Below are positions 61,025 through 64,000 of a stretch of DNA of 64,000 nucleotides, piece after piece. Position 1 is the stretch's first letter. Each line of letters starts with the position of its first letter. The notes under the pieces were generated by a model. It had not been told where the DNA came from. It saw nothing but the letters and a program-made list of their open reading frames with translations, and did not search any database. This stretch comes from Flavobacteriaceae bacterium CRH. GTDB taxonomy: Bacteria > Bacteroidota > Bacteroidia > Flavobacteriales > Flavobacteriaceae. The stretch covers positions 62,001 through 126,000 of the forward strand of contig LMAJ01000012.1 in assembly GCA_001507425.1 (NCBI GenBank), read 5' to 3'. The position numbers were made by a program, and so were the translations under genes.

Positions 61025-61639
61025 TTATTTTATACTGTAAATTAAGAAAACATACCCCATAGAAAATAATGAAATCAGCAGGAACATGTTCATGTAAGGA
61101 GAAATTTTAAAGCGAACAAACTTTAAGGCTTGCGACATGTGTTTTTTTACAGTCTCTGTAGAAATGCCTAAATCTTCACCAATTTTTTGGTGGCTCATCC
61201 CGTCCCATTTGGCCATTTTGTAAATCTTTTGTTGCTGAGGTGGCAACTGATCTACAATTTGATTTAAAATAACACTGTACTGATCATCTTTTATAGCAGT
61301 ATCAGTATCTTCTGCAGTAGTATTTTTATAATTTACATCAGCAGATAAATTAGTTTCTCGCGCAATTTTTTTAATCATATCAAAAATATGATTGCGTGAA
61401 ATAATGAATAGATAATTTTCTAAATTATGTATTTCGCCCAAATTCTGATGATTGATCCAGATTTTCAAAAAAACATCCTGAACCACTTCTTCCGCTAAAA
61501 CTTTTGATTTCGTTATTTTTAATGCAGTAGAATAAACAACATTTTTATACTGATTATACAAACTTGTAAAAGCCAGTTCGCTCCCTTGAGATAAATCTCG
61601 AAGAAGTTTACTTTCGTCAGAACTGGAATTAAGAGACAT
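61025..61639 (-). CDS. ECF RNA polymerase sigma factor
   Basis: 204 residues from the ATG at 61639 (MSLNSSSDESKLLRDLSQG); the TTG start at 61669 would add ten residues without family support. Region 2 has LYNQYKNVVYSTALKITKSKVLAEEVVQDVFLKIW and region 4 has LPPQQQKIYKMAKWDGMSHQKIGEDLGISTETVKKHMSQALK. A hydrophobic C-terminal tail (about 180-200, MFLLISLFSMGYVFLIY) is a feature seen in some Bacteroidota ECF factors. It directs transcription of the fecR-susC-susD genes downstream. Confidence 0.93.
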   Translation of the reverse strand: MSLNSSSDESKLLRDLSQGSELAFTSLYNQYKNVVYSTALKITKSKVLAEEVVQDVFLKIWINHQNLGEIHNLENYLFIISRNHIFDMIKKIARETNLSADVNYKNTTAEDTDTAIKDDQYSVILNQIVDQLPPQQQKIYKMAKWDGMSHQKIGEDLGISTETVKKHMSQALKFVRFKISPYMNMFLLISLFSMGYVFLIYSIK

Positions 61640-62030
61640 GATAATTTTGGCTTTAATTGAATTTAGCAATATTATTTATTTTTTTTGAGACTTGTATATT
61701 TCATTTTCATAATACATTGTAGAATTGCTAATTTGATAATTATGAGGTGTTTGTTTTAAAGTATTAGGAAAATACGCGTCTGTCTTTTATAAAAGATTTA
61801 AATTTAGCGAAACTAGCTCTTTGAGGAATTGTAAGTTAAGTCTTTATATTATTGCGAAATAGAACAGATCTATCATCAAAATAAATTGTTTTTTGCGAGA
61901 TATTTATAAACTTGTCATAGATTTGAATTTAAATCTAAAAAATAAATTGTTGTATTTAACAAGAAGAGTATAACAAGTTTTCGTTAAATCTTTGTCATTA
62001 TTTACTAAGTTTGAATTTAAATTAAAACGT
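61640..62030. other. 391-base divergent gap
   Basis: No gene. AT-rich, with no exact -7 box at good spacing for either flanking gene; a weak AATCTTTG is at 61988-61995 ahead of the peptidase gene. Confidence 0.3.
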
Positions 62031-63500
62031 ATGAAAAATAAAATTTTAATAGTTTTCATTGCTTACAGTGGATTGATTTTTTCACAAGCAATCAAGAAAC
62101 CTTTAGTTTCAGCAATTACCATAAAAGACCTTAAAACAGATATGTATGAAATGGCCGGCGATCATTTTAACGGTCGCGAAGCAGGAACATTAGACGAATT
62201 AAAAGTATCTATGTGGCTGGCTAACAAAGCAAAAGAAGCAGGAATGTCGCCAGCAGGAGACGACGGTACTTTTTTTCAGTTTTTTGATATGTACAGACAT
62301 CAGGTTACCTCAAACACAAAATTTAGAATAGGTAAAAAAGAATATAAACTTTGGAGCGAAGTTTTAATTGCAGAAACTACAAATAGTAAAGTTGATGCAC
62401 CAATTGTATACATCGAAACAACAGATGAAGCAATTAAAAAAGCAGATGTTAAAGGAAAAGCAGTTGTACTTTTAGCTTCTAAAGTTGGAATTTCAGAAGA
62501 TATTTCTCTTTTTGACAGACGTTATCCGGTACTTTTTAAACAAAAATATTACGAACAATTATCTGCAAAAGGAGCTACAGCACTTATTATTGTTGCAGAT
62601 GAATTAGGCGAAAAAAGCTGGTCTCAGGTCGAACCTCAAATGACAAGAGGCGTTTACGGAATTGAAGGTTTTCGAGATAAAATACCCGTGCCTTCAAGAA
62701 TGCCGGTTTTTTGGCTGCACAACGATCAATTAGAATTTCTAAAAAACACTAAGGATAATTTATCAGCTGAGGTAATTTCAGAAACATATAAATATCCGTC
62801 AGTAAATGTTGTTGGAAAAATTGAAGGAACAGATGCTAAATTAAAAAATGAATATGTGCTTTTTAGCGGACACCAGGATCATGATGGCGTAAGACAAAAA
62901 TACGGTCAGGATTCTATTTATAACGGAGCCGATGATAATGCCAGCACCTGCGTAGCGATGCTTGGTATTGCAAGGGCGTATAAAAAACAACCTGGAAAAA
63001 GAACCGCATTATTTGTATTTCACGGTTCAGAAGAACGTGGTTTATTAGGTTCAAGCTGGTATGCATCGCACCCAACGGTTCCTCAAAAAGATATTATTGC
63101 CGTATTAAACGGAGATATGATTGGACGAAATGATGTAAATCAGGCAGCACTTTTAGGATCCAGCGCTCCTCATGAAAACTCTTCAGATTTGGTGGCTATC
63201 GCCAAAAAAGCAAATGACGAAGGCCCAAAATTTGAATTGGATAAACTTTGGGACAGGCCAGAACATCCGGAGTATTTTTTCTTTCGTTCAGATCACTTGC
63301 CTTATGTTCGCAAAGGAATTCCGGCAGTATTTTTCACCAGTGTTTTGCACAGCCAATACCACACTCCAATGGACGAATCTGAAAATATAGATTACGTAAA
63401 ATTGCATAAAATGACAGAATGGATGTATCGCACCGGTTGGATTTTATCTAATAATCCGGACAGGCCAAAGCTTTTACCAAATGTAAAATTTGAGCGCTAA
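62031..63500 (+). CDS. M28 family zinc aminopeptidase (secreted) with PA domain
   Basis: 489 residues from the ATG at 62031, where the signal peptide (MKNKILIVFIAYSGLIFSQ) begins. A PA-like insert lies at about 125-240 (KADVKGKAVVLLASK). The M28 core shows metal ligands in FSGHQDHDGV, YNGADDNASTCVAML, HGSEERGLLGS, VLNGDMIGRND and YHTPMDE. It removes N-terminal residues from peptides outside the cytoplasm. The divergent ECF-SusCD locus and the M16 gene in the neighbourhood give it a peptide-using setting, but co-regulation is not shown. Confidence 0.93.
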   Translation: MKNKILIVFIAYSGLIFSQAIKKPLVSAITIKDLKTDMYEMAGDHFNGREAGTLDELKVSMWLANKAKEAGMSPAGDDGTFFQFFDMYRHQVTSNTKFRIGKKEYKLWSEVLIAETTNSKVDAPIVYIETTDEAIKKADVKGKAVVLLASKVGISEDISLFDRRYPVLFKQKYYEQLSAKGATALIIVADELGEKSWSQVEPQMTRGVYGIEGFRDKIPVPSRMPVFWLHNDQLEFLKNTKDNLSAEVISETYKYPSVNVVGKIEGTDAKLKNEYVLFSGHQDHDGVRQKYGQDSIYNGADDNASTCVAMLGIARAYKKQPGKRTALFVFHGSEERGLLGSSWYASHPTVPQKDIIAVLNGDMIGRNDVNQAALLGSSAPHENSSDLVAIAKKANDEGPKFELDKLWDRPEHPEYFFFRSDHLPYVRKGIPAVFFTSVLHSQYHTPMDESENIDYVKLHKMTEWMYRTGWILSNNPDRPKLLPNVKFER

Positions 63501-63530
63501 AAGACAACGAATTTTAATAAATTTAGAACA

Positions 63531-63956
63531 ATGATTTACGCATTTTTTTCTGGTGGATTGATAGCATTGTTACTTTTGTTTATTTTAATTTATTTTGTTG
63601 ATTATTTTAAAGCATTTTATTTTTATTCATTTTTTGTGATTATAGTTTTAATACTTGCATTGAGTTGTGGAACAAAAATTGCAAATTATTTATATGGTAT
63701 TGATGGAACAAAAACTTTTACAATAGAAGAAGAATATGAAAATGACAAAATGATTTATCCATTTCAGAAAGCTATTGGAGGTCTGGTTTTTTTATCAACT
63801 GTTGCGCTTTTTATTATGTCTTTAATGAATCTTTTTGTGTTTAAAAAAATTAAAGAAATTCCAAATTCAATAAGTGTAGTTTTCTTTATTTTTACGTCAT
63901 TTTTAATTATACTTTTTTTAATTATAATGCGATTTTATTCCAATAGGCTTATTTGA
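63531..63956 (+). CDS. Small membrane protein of unknown function
   Basis: 141 residues with four predicted membrane helices (about 4-24, 28-46, 82-102, 115-135) and a 35-residue loop with acidic residues (FTIEEEYENDK). I recognise no family. It starts 30 bases after the M28 stop and may be co-transcribed. The last 44 bases of the window hold nothing recognisable. Confidence 0.6.
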   Translation: MIYAFFSGGLIALLLLFILIYFVDYFKAFYFYSFFVIIVLILALSCGTKIANYLYGIDGTKTFTIEEEYENDKMIYPFQKAIGGLVFLSTVALFIMSLMNLFVFKKIKEIPNSISVVFFIFTSFLIILFLIIMRFYSNRLI

Positions 63957-64000
63957 GAGCATACACAGATAGCTTATTCTCTAATGGAGCAAACAAGCCA

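Noticed and set aside
1..64000. CRISPR arrays, tRNA or rRNA genes, insertion sequences, prophage
   Set aside because: I read the gaps for regular spaced repeats, tRNA-like cloverleafs and transposase motifs and found none.

Overview
The window looks like chromosomal DNA of a Flavobacterium-type bacterium (Bacteroidota). It is AT-rich and carries two SusC/SusD outer-membrane uptake pairs, a GldA/GldFG-like ABC exporter and lipoproteins with acidic tails after the lipobox Cys. Many starts are preceded by the Bacteroidota -7 element TANNTTTG. I see no rRNA, tRNA, CRISPR array, transposase or phage gene.

Layout. 1-5355: the 3' end of a GapN-type dehydrogenase, an M1 aminopeptidase and small housekeeping or unknown genes. 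5608-11961: a small secreted protein, then a complete RND tripartite efflux operon. 12028-14240: a leftward SDR / membrane protein / AraC-type regulator operon; the regulator is split by one extra base in a homopolymer, and a 23-bp tandem repeat lies upstream of the operon. 14477-21418: a 54-residue membrane protein, a GH1 beta-glucosidase, a small lipoprotein, and a response regulator paired with an eight-PAS histidine kinase. 21947-25440: flavohemoglobin divergent from a surface-type alpha/beta hydrolase, a Bcp peroxiredoxin and a Crp/Fnr regulator. The divergent region holds two different palindromes, each near -41 of one promoter. 25450-35263: a leftward locus with a LytS-type sensor kinase at one end and a LytTR response regulator at the other, enclosing a zinc metalloprotease and a SusC/SusD pair. 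A 10-bp direct repeat with 21-bp period sits where a LytTR activator would bind ahead of the protease gene. 35404-38938: Crp/Fnr and stand-alone RibB, then a TetR / small protein / MFS efflux operon with a palindromic operator. 39159-47239: an L,D-transpeptidase, then two GH92 mannosidases, a GH125 mannosidase and a glycosylasparaginase, which together suit stripping of high-mannose N-glycans. 47240-48543: a decayed stretch and a small secreted protein. 48715-61639: leftward ECF sigma, FecR, SusC, SusD, then ABC ATPase, GldFG-like permease and M16 peptidase. 62031-63956: an M28 peptidase and a small membrane protein.

The candidates most worth following are: (i) a roughly 74-nt RNA on the + strand, predicted from a TTG-N18-TAAATTTG promoter and an intrinsic terminator, fully antisense to the leader of the sigma/FecR-controlled susC gene; and (ii) the LytS/LytTR-bracketed metalloprotease-SusCD locus with its putative operator. 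The two SusCD systems appear to be controlled in quite different ways. Intergenic gaps also carry several families of short palindromic repeats.
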